Shown here piece by piece: positions 18,432-27,600 of a stretch of 64,000 nt of DNA. The DNA is from UBA4416 sp040389965 (lineage in GTDB: Bacteria > Bacteroidota > Bacteroidia > B-17B0 > Aurantibacillaceae). The stretch covers positions 27,343 through 91,342 of the forward strand of contig JAZJZF010000028.1 of the NCBI GenBank assembly GCA_040389965.1. Direction: 5' to 3'. The position numbers were made by a program, and so were the translations under genes. The stretch's first letter is position 1. Every line of letters begins with the position of its first letter. Below the pieces are notes generated by a model. It saw only the letters and a program-made list of their open reading frames with translations, had not been told where the DNA came from and ran no database searches.

Positions 18432-18463
18432 AAAAAAATCCCGGTATTGCCGGGATTTTTTAT
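18432..18463. terminator. Bidirectional rho-independent terminator
   Basis: AAAAAAATCCCGG and CCGGGATTTTTTA pair around TATTG, with T-runs on both strands. It lies between the convergent OmpA-family gene (ends 18405) and the Wzc-like gene (ends 18481), so it can serve both. Confidence 0.88.
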
Positions 18464-18480
18464 TTAAATATATTGCAAAA

Positions 18481-20844
18481 TTAACCTTTGATGTTCCACC
18501 ATTTTTTCGATTTCTTCTTACCGTAATTACCATAGCCGTAGCCATAGCCGTAGCCATAACCGTAGCCCCGTTTATAATCAGATCCGTTGATTAATACCGC
18601 CATATTAGGCAATCGTTTTTCTTTGTTTAAAGATTCGGCTATACGCAATAATCGTTTATCAAGGTAGTTGGCACGGGCCACAAAAACGGTACAATCGGCA
18701 TATTTACTAATAAGTAAGGTATCGGCAACTAAACCAACAGGAGCGGTATCTACAATAATATAATCGTAATTATCTTTTACGATTCCAAACATTTCGCCTA
18801 TACGTGGGTTCATCAGTAATTCGGCAGGGTTTGGCGGTATGGGCCCGGATGGTAAAATGTCAAGGTTTTCAACATTGGAAATTTTTATAATTACTTCCTC
18901 TAATTTCATGCTAGAATCTGTAATATAATTCGTTAATCCCTTTTCGATTGAAAGCCCTAAGTAAGCCAGTATTTTAGGGGCACGCAAGTCAGTTCCTATC
19001 AACAAAATCTTTTTGCCTGAAAGCGCAAAGCTTATGGCGAGATTTATAGCAATATAGGATTTACCTTCTTTACCGATAGTGGATGTTACAAATACAGTTT
19101 TATTTTTGCTTGCATTATTGGTATTAATAAATTCAATATTTGTTCTTAATATCCTAAATGCTTCGGCTATATTAGACTGGTTATCTTCTAAAACAATTAA
19201 ACGGTTTTTTGAATGCGATTGCGGAATATCGCCAAGGAAAGGAATTTTTACTTTATCAATATCTTTTTTGCCATGCACTTTAGTATCTAATAAATCAAGA
19301 ATATAAAAAGTAATAATTGGGATGATGAGTCCCAATAAAAAAGCGGTAAGGTAAATGACCCGTTTTTTTGGAGCAACCATAGTGCCATTGCTATAAGCAG
19401 GGTCAATAATTTTAGCATTGGCTACAGTAACAGCAAGTGCGATATTGGTTTCTTCCCGTTTTTGTAAAAGGTACAGGTATAAAGCTTCTTTTATTTGTTG
19501 TTGACGTTGAATGACTCTGAATTCGCGTTCATATTTTGGAACGGAAGCTATTTTTGAGTTGATGCCACCTTCCTGTTTTCCTAATTCTTTGATCCTGATA
19601 GCAAGAGTAGTTTTTAAATTGGCAAGACTTTCTCGTAAGCTTGCTTTAATGCCGCTCAGCTGACCATCTATGTTTTCTACCACCGGGTTTTTTTCACTCG
19701 AGTTTTTCAGAATACGGTTTCTTTCCAAAACAATTTTATTGTATTCGTTGATCGTATTGGATATAGCAGGATCCTGTAAGCCTAAATTAGACGGTATGAG
19801 ATCGGTAGAATTTGTACGCTTTAGAAGATCGTCGTACATATATTCTGTCAGCTTGAGTTGCGTGCTCGCCTCTACGATGCTCATCTCACTTTCGCTGCCC
19901 GTTTTTAAAAACAATTCTGCTTCAGACGTAATATCGGTTAATTTGTTTTTAGTTTTAAAATCCTGAACCTCTTCTTCTACATTATATAACTCTGATGTAA
20001 TGTATTTTATTCTTTCATTAATAAAATTTGCCGTATTCTTGCTAACCTGATTCTTGTCTTCAACAGCATCGAGGTTATGTTGTTTAATGAGGTTATTTAC
20101 AATATCAGCAGCTTTATCGGCTAAAGGATTTCTAAGGCTGATAACAATGGCATTTGAATTTTTATTAACGGGATCTACCCTAACAGCCGCGAGGTAATTA
20201 TCAATGACAATATTAACAGGAGATATAATGATCCTGAAATCTTTTTTAATATATGAGTCAGAGAAAAACCCGGTGGTATTAAAAACCAGTTTTCCCGACT
20301 GTATGCTAATAGAATCACCAAAATTATAAGTGCCAATCGCTTCGTTGGTATCTCCGTTTTTTAATATGAATTGTCTGGAAGATTCTGCATTGATAAGCCA
20401 GTTTCCCTGTATCTCATCAAGAGTATCCTTGTTCACAAAAGTAGCCGTTATGGGTGTGTTTAAATACCGCTCATGTTCAATAGGTCTTCCGTAAGAGAAA
20501 TAAGAAATGTTGAGTTTTAGTTCTTTTACCACCCTCATCATTAAAGCCCTCGATTTTAAAAGCTCTATTTCGTTATCAATATTGTTGTTGCTTTTAAAAA
20601 TGCCCAGGTCTTCAAAAGTAGATAGTTCAGAAGAGATGGCTCCCTTTTTATCGTCTCTGATTAAAATAGTGGCATTTACTTCGTAAACCGGGGTTTGATA
20701 GCGCAGATAAATAAAGCCAAGAGTAATGCAGATGATTACGCTTAGTAAAAACCATTTCCAATTGTAGAAGTACCTTATCAATACATCTTTTAAATTGTTT
20801 TCCTGGGTTTCTTCAACCGAAAAATTATATTGTTCTAATTCCAT
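18481..20844 (-). CDS. Wzc-like polysaccharide co-polymerase / BY-type tyrosine kinase
   Basis: Inner-membrane protein of 787 residues that controls polymerisation and export of exopolysaccharide. A first transmembrane segment (~31-50) opens a Wzz domain; a long coiled-coil periplasmic region and a GNVR-like segment lead to a second transmembrane helix (~490-510). The cytoplasmic BY-kinase domain has Walker A GKEGKS at about 591-596, Walker A' ILLIGTDLRAP (GTD where DAD is common) and Walker B YIIVDTAP. The C-terminal tail is the tyrosine cluster that autophosphorylates: seven tyrosines alternating with glycine, encoded by a 12-base tandem repeat (18530-18567). The Wza-like gene ends 5 bases upstream of its start. 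It is the last gene of the polysaccharide locus. Confidence 0.94.
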   Translation of the reverse strand: MELEQYNFSVEETQENNLKDVLIRYFYNWKWFLLSVIICITLGFIYLRYQTPVYEVNATILIRDDKKGAISSELSTFEDLGIFKSNNNIDNEIELLKSRALMMRVVKELKLNISYFSYGRPIEHERYLNTPITATFVNKDTLDEIQGNWLINAESSRQFILKNGDTNEAIGTYNFGDSISIQSGKLVFNTTGFFSDSYIKKDFRIIISPVNIVIDNYLAAVRVDPVNKNSNAIVISLRNPLADKAADIVNNLIKQHNLDAVEDKNQVSKNTANFINERIKYITSELYNVEEEVQDFKTKNKLTDITSEAELFLKTGSESEMSIVEASTQLKLTEYMYDDLLKRTNSTDLIPSNLGLQDPAISNTINEYNKIVLERNRILKNSSEKNPVVENIDGQLSGIKASLRESLANLKTTLAIRIKELGKQEGGINSKIASVPKYEREFRVIQRQQQIKEALYLYLLQKREETNIALAVTVANAKIIDPAYSNGTMVAPKKRVIYLTAFLLGLIIPIITFYILDLLDTKVHGKKDIDKVKIPFLGDIPQSHSKNRLIVLEDNQSNIAEAFRILRTNIEFINTNNASKNKTVFVTSTIGKEGKSYIAINLAISFALSGKKILLIGTDLRAPKILAYLGLSIEKGLTNYITDSSMKLEEVIIKISNVENLDILPSGPIPPNPAELLMNPRIGEMFGIVKDNYDYIIVDTAPVGLVADTLLISKYADCTVFVARANYLDKRLLRIAESLNKEKRLPNMAVLINGSDYKRGYGYGYGYGYGYGNYGKKKSKKWWNIKG
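18530..18567. repeat. 12-base tandem repeat encoding the Wzc tyrosine tail
   Basis: Three consecutive copies of CCATAGCCGTAG (one with a single change) plus two bases, each encoding Tyr-Gly-Tyr-Gly on the minus strand. Such an array can gain or lose units by slippage without breaking the frame. Confidence 0.85.
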
Positions 20845-20849
20845 TTTTA

Positions 20850-21650
20850 TTAACGGGAAAGCAACACGGCAATAGTGGTTAACAACGACACAATTGAGAT
20901 CACGATACCAACATTTGACGCATTTACTACCGATGAATTCATTTTTGCACGGTTCGGTTCTACATACACAATATCATTTTGGTTCAGGTAAAATACGGGC
21001 GAAGAAAATAATTCTTTAGAAGTAAGATCTATACGGGTTTCTGTCTTCTTACCATCTACATCTCGTATTACCAATACATTTTTTCTTTTTCCTGTGATGT
21101 TCAGGTCGCCTGCAATTCCTAAGGCCTCCGGCAAAGTAACCCGCTCGTTTGGAATATTAAATGTGCCGGGGTTCTTCACATCTCCCAGTACTGTAATCTT
21201 ATAATTTAAAATGCGTATATTAACAATGGGGGTATTAAGATAAGCTCTTAATTTGCTCCTCAACAACTCTGAAGCCTCCATTCTGTTCAAACCTTGCAGT
21301 TTTATTTTTCCTATAACGGGGAAATCAATATTACCCTCCGCATCGATCAAGTAACCCGATAAGCTTGGCAGGCCTGTAGCATAACCAGCCAGGTTACCAC
21401 CTGCACCTTGTGTAACAACCAGGTTAAATGGTTTTACGGCATCCTGATCAATGGCTGAAACAATAATAGAAAGTAAGTCGTCGGTATGAAAAACAGGTGT
21501 GTAATTTTTATTGGTTTCAGAATTTTTGATCGCCTCCTCTGAATTAAAGTATACCAGTTTTTTTTTAGAGGTACAGGATGCCAATAGCAAACTGCTAATT
21601 AAAGCTATTATGTAAACGAAAGAATAGACTGTTTTATTCAAAAGCTGCAT
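20850..21650 (-). CDS. Wza-like polysaccharide export lipoprotein
   Basis: Outer-membrane polysaccharide export protein of 266 residues. Lipoprotein signal with lipobox LLASC and Cys26. A polysaccharide-export (Poly_export) domain spans ~50-150 (DDLLSIIVSA, YLIDAEGNIDFPVIGKIKLQGL), then an SLBB domain (~155-235: ITVLGDVKNPGTFNIP, then LPEALGIAGDL). Residues ~245-266 form a hydrophobic segment, likely the C-terminal amphipathic or transmembrane helix. It partners with the Wzc-like protein, whose ATG is 5 bases downstream of its stop. Confidence 0.92.
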   Translation of the reverse strand: MQLLNKTVYSFVYIIALISSLLLASCTSKKKLVYFNSEEAIKNSETNKNYTPVFHTDDLLSIIVSAIDQDAVKPFNLVVTQGAGGNLAGYATGLPSLSGYLIDAEGNIDFPVIGKIKLQGLNRMEASELLRSKLRAYLNTPIVNIRILNYKITVLGDVKNPGTFNIPNERVTLPEALGIAGDLNITGKRKNVLVIRDVDGKKTETRIDLTSKELFSSPVFYLNQNDIVYVEPNRAKMNSSVVNASNVGIVISIVSLLTTIAVLLSR

Positions 21651-21712
21651 TTAATTTTAATTTAATGTGCAAAAGTATGAAAAAATGCAGTTTAACCTAC
21701 TAAAAAGAGCCT

Positions 21713-23116
21713 TTAATACACATTTCGGTTTCGGAAAAAAACCATAGTAAGGGTTTTTAAAATGATTCTGAGATCGAGCAAAAATGACCAGTTCTCAATA
21801 TACCAGATATCAAATTCGACTCGTTTTTTCATTTCCTCCAGATCTTTGGTTTCGCCACGGAAACCATTTACCTGTGCCCAACCGGTAATGCCCGCTTTTG
21901 CAAAATGCCTTACCAGGTAATTATTAATAAGATCTGAATATTCTTTTGTATGCTTGAGCATATGCGGCCTCGGGCCAACAATGGACATATCTCCTTTTAA
22001 AACATTAAAAAACTGGGGCAATTCATCGAGACTTGTTTTCCGCATAAACCTACCGATAGTAGTAATACGTGCATCATCTTTTGTAGCCTGCAACTCATCT
22101 GCTAAATTATTAACCATCATGGTGCGGAATTTATAGCACCAAAACGTACGGTTATTTTTCCCTGAGCGTTGTTGTTTAAAAAATACCGGACCCGAAGAGC
22201 TTAATTTTACTAATAAAATTAATAAAGGAAATAGCCACCAAAAAACCACTATAAATAATACAGTCGTAAAAAAAACATCAAACAGGTATTTAATAATACG
22301 ATTCAAAGGATATTCAAGTGGCTCTTTGCGCAGGGATACCACTGGAATAGAACCGTAAAAACTGACTTCGAGTTTGCGGCTTTTAGTAAAGTTTCTGAAA
22401 TAAGGTACAAATCGGATCCTGATAAAATTACGTTCACAGTAATTACTCAGTTCCCTGATTTCAGGCGTGTCGTAATTTTGCATGGCCATGTATATTTCAT
22501 GTACCGGATGACCGATAATATACTTTATGACCTCATTAATTTTGCCTAATACACCGGGGCCTTCGGCCTCATTGTCGAAAAAGCCCAATACACGATAGCC
22601 GTAGCTTAAATCCCCTGATAATGTTTCTCTTATTTCGTAACCCGTTGTGCCGGCACCAATAATAATAACGTTTCTGAAATTGTATCCTTTTCTACGGAGA
22701 CTTTTTAAAACAGATATAAAAATAATGCGACCAATAAATATCTCTACAAAAAATAAACTGCTAAAAGCAAGCAAACGGGTTCGCGATACTTCGTTATACT
22801 TTAAGGCAACAATAATAGCAAATACGAGTGCCATTAAATAAAACACCAGCTTAAAGCTTCGGATAAGGATTCGTTCCATTGGCTCCAGCCTCATAAACCG
22901 GTAAGCGTGAAAATACCCAGCTAAAAAAATCCAGATGATGTTAGAAAACAACAATACGGTTTTAGCATCCTGCGAACTAAATTCCGAAAAACGTTCGTTA
23001 CTTATAAAGTAAGAACAAATGTAGGCCAGGTTAAGCAGCAATATATCGAGCAAAAGCCCAAAAAGCTTTATGTAACGGGAATAACCATATATATAATCGC
23101 TTCTCTTTTTTGGCAT
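21713..23116 (-). CDS. Undecaprenyl-phosphate hexose-1-phosphate transferase (WcaJ-like, initiating)
   Basis: Polyprenyl sugar-phosphotransferase of 467 residues that likely starts repeat-unit synthesis by loading a sugar phosphate onto undecaprenyl phosphate. Four N-terminal transmembrane helices (~15-120) are followed by a CoA-binding-like Rossmann domain (NVIIIGAGTTGYEI), a fifth membrane segment (~278-302) and the catalytic bacterial sugar-transferase domain: KQQRSGKNNRTFWCYKFRTM, SLDELPQFFNVLKGDMSIVGPRP and AGITGWAQVNGFRGET. Its length matches the WcaJ/EpsE class. It lies 62 bases upstream of the Wza-like gene and 12 bases downstream of a second sugar transferase. Confidence 0.93.
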   Translation of the reverse strand: MPKKRSDYIYGYSRYIKLFGLLLDILLLNLAYICSYFISNERFSEFSSQDAKTVLLFSNIIWIFLAGYFHAYRFMRLEPMERILIRSFKLVFYLMALVFAIIVALKYNEVSRTRLLAFSSLFFVEIFIGRIIFISVLKSLRRKGYNFRNVIIIGAGTTGYEIRETLSGDLSYGYRVLGFFDNEAEGPGVLGKINEVIKYIIGHPVHEIYMAMQNYDTPEIRELSNYCERNFIRIRFVPYFRNFTKSRKLEVSFYGSIPVVSLRKEPLEYPLNRIIKYLFDVFFTTVLFIVVFWWLFPLLILLVKLSSSGPVFFKQQRSGKNNRTFWCYKFRTMMVNNLADELQATKDDARITTIGRFMRKTSLDELPQFFNVLKGDMSIVGPRPHMLKHTKEYSDLINNYLVRHFAKAGITGWAQVNGFRGETKDLEEMKKRVEFDIWYIENWSFLLDLRIILKTLTMVFFRNRNVY

Positions 23117-23128
23117 TTTACAGAATAG

Positions 23129-24163
23129 TTATGCGCTTCGCTTATGCTTAAAAATAATATTAAAAATGGCTTTAAAAAAATATTTAGTATCCGTAGTGTA
23201 TGGATGCCTTGTTTTTTCGAGTAAATAAGTTCTCTCTGCCTCCAACACATCTATTACATTCCCCTTCATATTTAAAGAGACATAAGGTGGAATGCAGCCT
23301 GGCTTTTGTTTCAGTCTTAAGGTAAGTAAATCTTTTGGAATATCTTCAGCATAACGCTTACTGATAGGCCTTACTCCTACCAGCTTTAAATCGCCTTTAA
23401 TTAAATTAATTAATTGCGGTAACTCATCGAGCCAGTACCTTCGCAAAAATTTGCCCCAGGGTGTTAGCCTGAAATCGTTGGCAGGCTTACCTGATGAAGC
23501 ATAGCCATGTACCTTTAATATGTAATCCTGTAAATATTCGGCGTAAGGATGCATTGTGCGGAATTTATAAACGCCTATTGTTTTTCCGTTTTTGCCAAGT
23601 CGGGGCATTTTATATAATGCACCATAACTTGGGTTCATATCAAATACCGGCTCTTTCACTTTTTTGGCAATCACATACATTAAGCCCTCAAAGCTATCAT
23701 AGTCTACTATTTCAAACCCGCAACTGGCCAGCCTGCCAAATGTTTCGGCTTTAGATAACAGCCTGTTCTGACCCCGTGTAATGGCAAAATAAATTTTTTT
23801 AATCCCCCACATTTTTGGGAAGACACGCAGAAAAATAAATTCAAAAACAAAATAAATATTTTTAATAACGGGTATATTACCAATACGGTGCCGTTCTTTA
23901 CGCGCCTGTATGGTTTCGAAACAACAAACAAACAGGTTGTCGTTCTTTAATTTTTCATTTACTTTTTCAAAGAATTTATTAATGTAACGTATGTCGTTTA
24001 CTTTATCAAGGTTAATAATTGCCGTATAATTATGGGCATTATTAATAATATTAAATTCGTTTGTAGTGGCTAAAACCAAGGTGTCTATAGATTCTACAGG
24101 AACATATTCACTAAAGAAATTATAGGCATCTACTCCTGATTTTTCAGTTATGAGTGTTTTCAC
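23129..24163 (-). CDS. Second sugar transferase, with a methyltransferase-like N-terminal domain in place of the membrane domain
   Basis: Protein of 344 residues. The C-terminal ~165 residues are a bacterial sugar-transferase domain (TIGVYKFRTMHPYAEYL, YWLDELPQLINLIKGDLKLVGVRP), with GVRP instead of the GPRP of the neighbour and PGCIPPYVSLNMKG instead of the TGWAQVNG segment. The N-terminal ~180 residues are not the usual four-helix membrane domain: INKFFEKVNEKLKNDNLFVC and LSKAETFGRLASCGFEIVDY look like the end of a Rossmann methyltransferase-like fold, though no SAM-binding glycine motif is visible. A hydrophobic segment near ~112-128 could anchor it. It overlaps the VanZ-like gene by 20 bases. 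Acceptor and sugar are unknown. Confidence 0.85.
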   Translation of the reverse strand: MKTLITEKSGVDAYNFFSEYVPVESIDTLVLATTNEFNIINNAHNYTAIINLDKVNDIRYINKFFEKVNEKLKNDNLFVCCFETIQARKERHRIGNIPVIKNIYFVFEFIFLRVFPKMWGIKKIYFAITRGQNRLLSKAETFGRLASCGFEIVDYDSFEGLMYVIAKKVKEPVFDMNPSYGALYKMPRLGKNGKTIGVYKFRTMHPYAEYLQDYILKVHGYASSGKPANDFRLTPWGKFLRRYWLDELPQLINLIKGDLKLVGVRPISKRYAEDIPKDLLTLRLKQKPGCIPPYVSLNMKGNVIDVLEAERTYLLEKTRHPYTTDTKYFFKAIFNIIFKHKRSA

Positions 24164-24530
24164 TTTGAGTTTGCTTTGGACCTAAAAAAAGAAAAATTAT
24201 AAAACTTAAAACTATTCCTATACAGTTTGCCACTAAGTCGTGCCAGTTAAGTGCTCTGTAGGGTGTAAAATACTGCAAAAATTCGGCTGCCGTACAGCAC
24301 AACAGTCCTGCCATAAACCAGGCGATTTTATTTAAATACCTGTGTATAAATAATGGCTTTATTAAAACATAAAAAAACATCCAGGGAATAAATAAACCTA
24401 CATGAAAAAGGTAATCTAATCTTATGCTTAAAATATAGGTATGGTTAATTTTTGATTCCTTGCCGTTGATAGGCAGAACAACCAATAAAATGATCAATAA
24501 AACATATCCCAAAAAGAATTTTTTATACAC
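24144..24530 (-). CDS. VanZ-like membrane protein
   Basis: Protein of 128 residues with four predicted transmembrane segments (~5-20, 38-58, 68-85, 100-118). The spacing of acidic and polar residues (LDYLFHVGLFIPW, AEFLQYFTPYRALNWHDLVANCIG) matches VanZ-family proteins, in particular the E-x(2)-Q and D-x(3)-N positions. VanZ-like proteins are common in Bacteroidota polysaccharide loci; their role there is not settled. It overlaps the next gene by 20 bases, so the two are translationally coupled. It begins just after the terminator of the large surface-protein gene. Confidence 0.88.
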   Translation of the reverse strand: MYKKFFLGYVLLIILLVVLPINGKESKINHTYILSIRLDYLFHVGLFIPWMFFYVLIKPLFIHRYLNKIAWFMAGLLCCTAAEFLQYFTPYRALNWHDLVANCIGIVLSFIIFLFLGPKQTQSENTHN

Positions 24531-24547
24531 CCCGAGCGATTAGGTCA

Positions 24548-24585
24548 AAAAAAGAGCAGTATTATAACTAATACTACTCTTTTTT
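24548..24585 (-). terminator. Rho-independent terminator of the surface-protein gene
   Basis: A 17-bp stem with one mismatch (AAAAAAGAG...AGTATTA against TAATACT...CTCTTTTTT) around the loop TAAC, 23 bases past the stop codon at 24608. It separates the surface-protein gene from the VanZ-like gene. Confidence 0.88.
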
Positions 24586-24607
24586 AATATTGATAAAGCT
24601 TTTTTGA

Positions 24608-27600
24608 TTACTGCCTTATTACTTTAATGGATTTTGTTTTGCTACCCTGTGTTATAACAATGTTATACAAACCATTGCTATAATCAGAACCAATATTAAG
24701 TTCATTAACTCCGGTTGGCATTACAGCATGCTGTTCGATCAGTTTACCGGTTGCATCATACACCCTTATGCTAACCGATTCATTTACCTTATAGCTTAAC
24801 AGATTTATATTAAACTGTCCGTTAAACGGATTTGGGTAAGCCATTGCATCAAATGCAGTTTCTTCCTGTGCATTGAGGTTTGCAATAGCTATACGTGATG
24901 CCATTGTATTTACATTTTGTGTTAACACAATAGCCGAAGCAGGAGTAGTTACTGTACAAGCAGATCCGTATGGTCCCCAGGCACCATTAAAGTAAACGCG
25001 TACTTGCACAGAATATGCTGTGCTATTGGCAAGCCCCGTAAATTGCCCTAAATTAAAGTTATTGTTTGTTTTTACATAAGACTGACTGTAGCCCAGACCA
25101 ACATTTTCTAATTTGTATTCGTATTGAGTTGCACCGGTTACAGCAACAGCAAATAAAATTTGAGGATAAGTACTTACAGTTATACCACAGCTTGTTGGTT
25201 GCAATGAAGTGGTTGGAGATGTAGCAGGCGTTGTAACATTACAAACATTTCCAAAACTACCCCAGGTATTGTTCATATATACCCTTACAGATACCGCGTA
25301 CGTTGTATTATTAACCAGGTTAGGAAATTGCGTTAAGTTAAAATTGTTATTGGTTTTAACATAGGTTTGCGAGTAACCTAAACCGGCATTTTCTAATTTA
25401 TACTCGTACTGTGTAGCTCCTGTTATTGCCTCGGCAAAAATGATTTGCGGGTAAGTAGCTGCTGTAATACCACAGCTTGATGGTTGCAATGATGTTGTAG
25501 AAACGCCTGAAGGTGTAGTTACGTTACATACTGTACCGAAATTACCCCAGGTATTATTTACATAAACCCTGGCAGATACTGAATAGGTTGTAGCATTTGC
25601 AAGGCCTGTAAATTGTGTCAGGTTAAAATTGTTATTGGTTTTAACATAGGTTTGTGTATAGCTCAATGCTGCGTTTGTTAACTTGTACTCATACTGTGTA
25701 GCACCGGTTACAGCCTCTGCATATATAATCTGCGGATAAGATGTAGTTGTAATGCCACAGCTTGCCGGTTGCAATGAAGTTGTTGGAATAGTTAATGGAG
25801 CTGTTACACTACATACAGGGCCAAAATTACCCCAGGTATTATTTAAATAAACTCTTACAGATACCGAATACGTTGCGCCATTGGTTAAGCCGGTAAATTG
25901 CGTTAAGTTAAAGTTGTTGTTTGTTTTAACATACGTTTGGTTATAGCTCAATGCCGTATTTTTTAATTTGTACTCATACTGTGTAGCACCGGTTACAGCC
26001 TCTGCATATATAATCTGCGGATNNNNNNNNNNNNNNNNNNNNNNNNNNNNNNNNNNNNNNNNNNNNNNNNNNNNNNNNNNNNNNNNNNNNNNNNNNNNNN
26101 NNNNNNNNNNNNNNNNNNNNNNAAGACGAAACGGTAATGCCACAGCTTGCCGGCTGTAACGATGTGGTAGGGATTGTTATTGGAGTTGTAACATTACATA
26201 CCGGCCCATAAATATCCCATGCACCAAAAATAAAGACGCGAACAGAAACCGAATACGTTGTTCCTCCAACTAAACCTGTGAACTGCGTTAAATTAAAATT
26301 GCTGTTTGTTTTAACATAGCTTTGAGAGTAGCTTGCTGCTGTATTTTCTAATTTATATTCATATTGCGTAGCACCGCTTACATTATCAGCATAAATAATC
26401 TGCGGATAACTTGTTGCTGTAAAACCACAATAACCTGCTGATAGTTGTGTTGTTTCTGCTGTTGGTGAAGTAATCGTACAAGGGCTTCCGTATGGGCTCC
26501 ATGTAACACCATCCGTAGACCAGGCCACAGTTACTGTATAAGTTGTGTTATAGCTGATTCCCGGAATAGTATACAATGTTAAATAAGGGTAGCCCGAATT
26601 GTTGGTGAATACCTGATTAAATGATGTTACTGCGTTTACCAATTGAAATCTGTATTGTGTAGCCGTTAATACAGAATCCGCACCAATAAATTCGCCAAAG
26701 CTGTATGCTGTATAACCGCAGTACGTTGTGCGCAATTGTGTAGTAATAATAGATACATAAGGTACTAACTCGCCTGTAGCTGATAAAGTGGCATCATAAG
26801 TTGTAGTTCCGTCAAAGAATTTAATTTGTGCTAACTGACCTGCTGTAAGGTCTGAAGCGCCGGTTCCTACAAAAATGTTACCTGCTGTACCCGAAGAACC
26901 TGTTGCACTTGAGTAAACTCCCTGCCAACCTGTAATAACCAACGTTTTACCTGCTGTCCAGCTTACACCACTGCTTGCTGCAAAGTTGATTGTATGTGTA
27001 GCAGACGCATTTAATGTAATAGTAGAATTATCGGTTACATTCAATGTAGATAAGTTTAATACCGAAGAAGCTGAAATTCCTGATGTTCCTAATACACCGC
27101 CATTTAATGCTATTGGACAAGAAGGCAGGTTAAGTGTAGGAGAGGCAGGATTAAATCGTAATTCGCCATTGGTAATGGTTAACCCACCGCTAAAGCTGTT
27201 ACCATTACTGGTTAAGGTTAAAGCTGCGGCACCTTTTTTAACGATCGCTACATTTTTTGTAGCCCCATCTTTAATACCAAGACCAAATGTTTGGGCGGTA
27301 GTTTGATTAATGGTTAAGGTACTGTTTGATGTTGCACTATTATTCTTGATCACGGAAGCATTAACTACATTACTACTTAAATTTCCTATGCTCTGGTTAA
27401 ATCCGTTCAAATCTAAAATTCCTCCGTTACCTGAACTGTATGACATGATAACATCTCCTGTTGTAGGCAACGCATTATTAGTGCCTAATACAACAACTCC
27501 TGTTAAGGCAGAATTAAATCTTGTTTCGCCTGAATAGGTATTGTTATTATTTAAAGTAACAGTCCCGGCACCTCCGCTGGCTCCTGCTGAAAATTGCAGA

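Noticed and set aside
24608..26143. Separate 511-residue gene starting within the Ns
   Set aside because: Its start (MALPFRL) is an artefact of reading the gap edge in the wrong frame; it is the 3' half of the large surface-protein gene.
25974..26143. Overlapping C-terminal end SADYICRGCNRCYTV
   Set aside because: Out-of-frame read-through after the 100-N gap; disappears once the gap is closed.
24905..26755. CRISPR-like periodic repeats
   Set aside because: Period 285 bases, fully coding, no short direct repeats with unique spacers; protein modules, not CRISPR.
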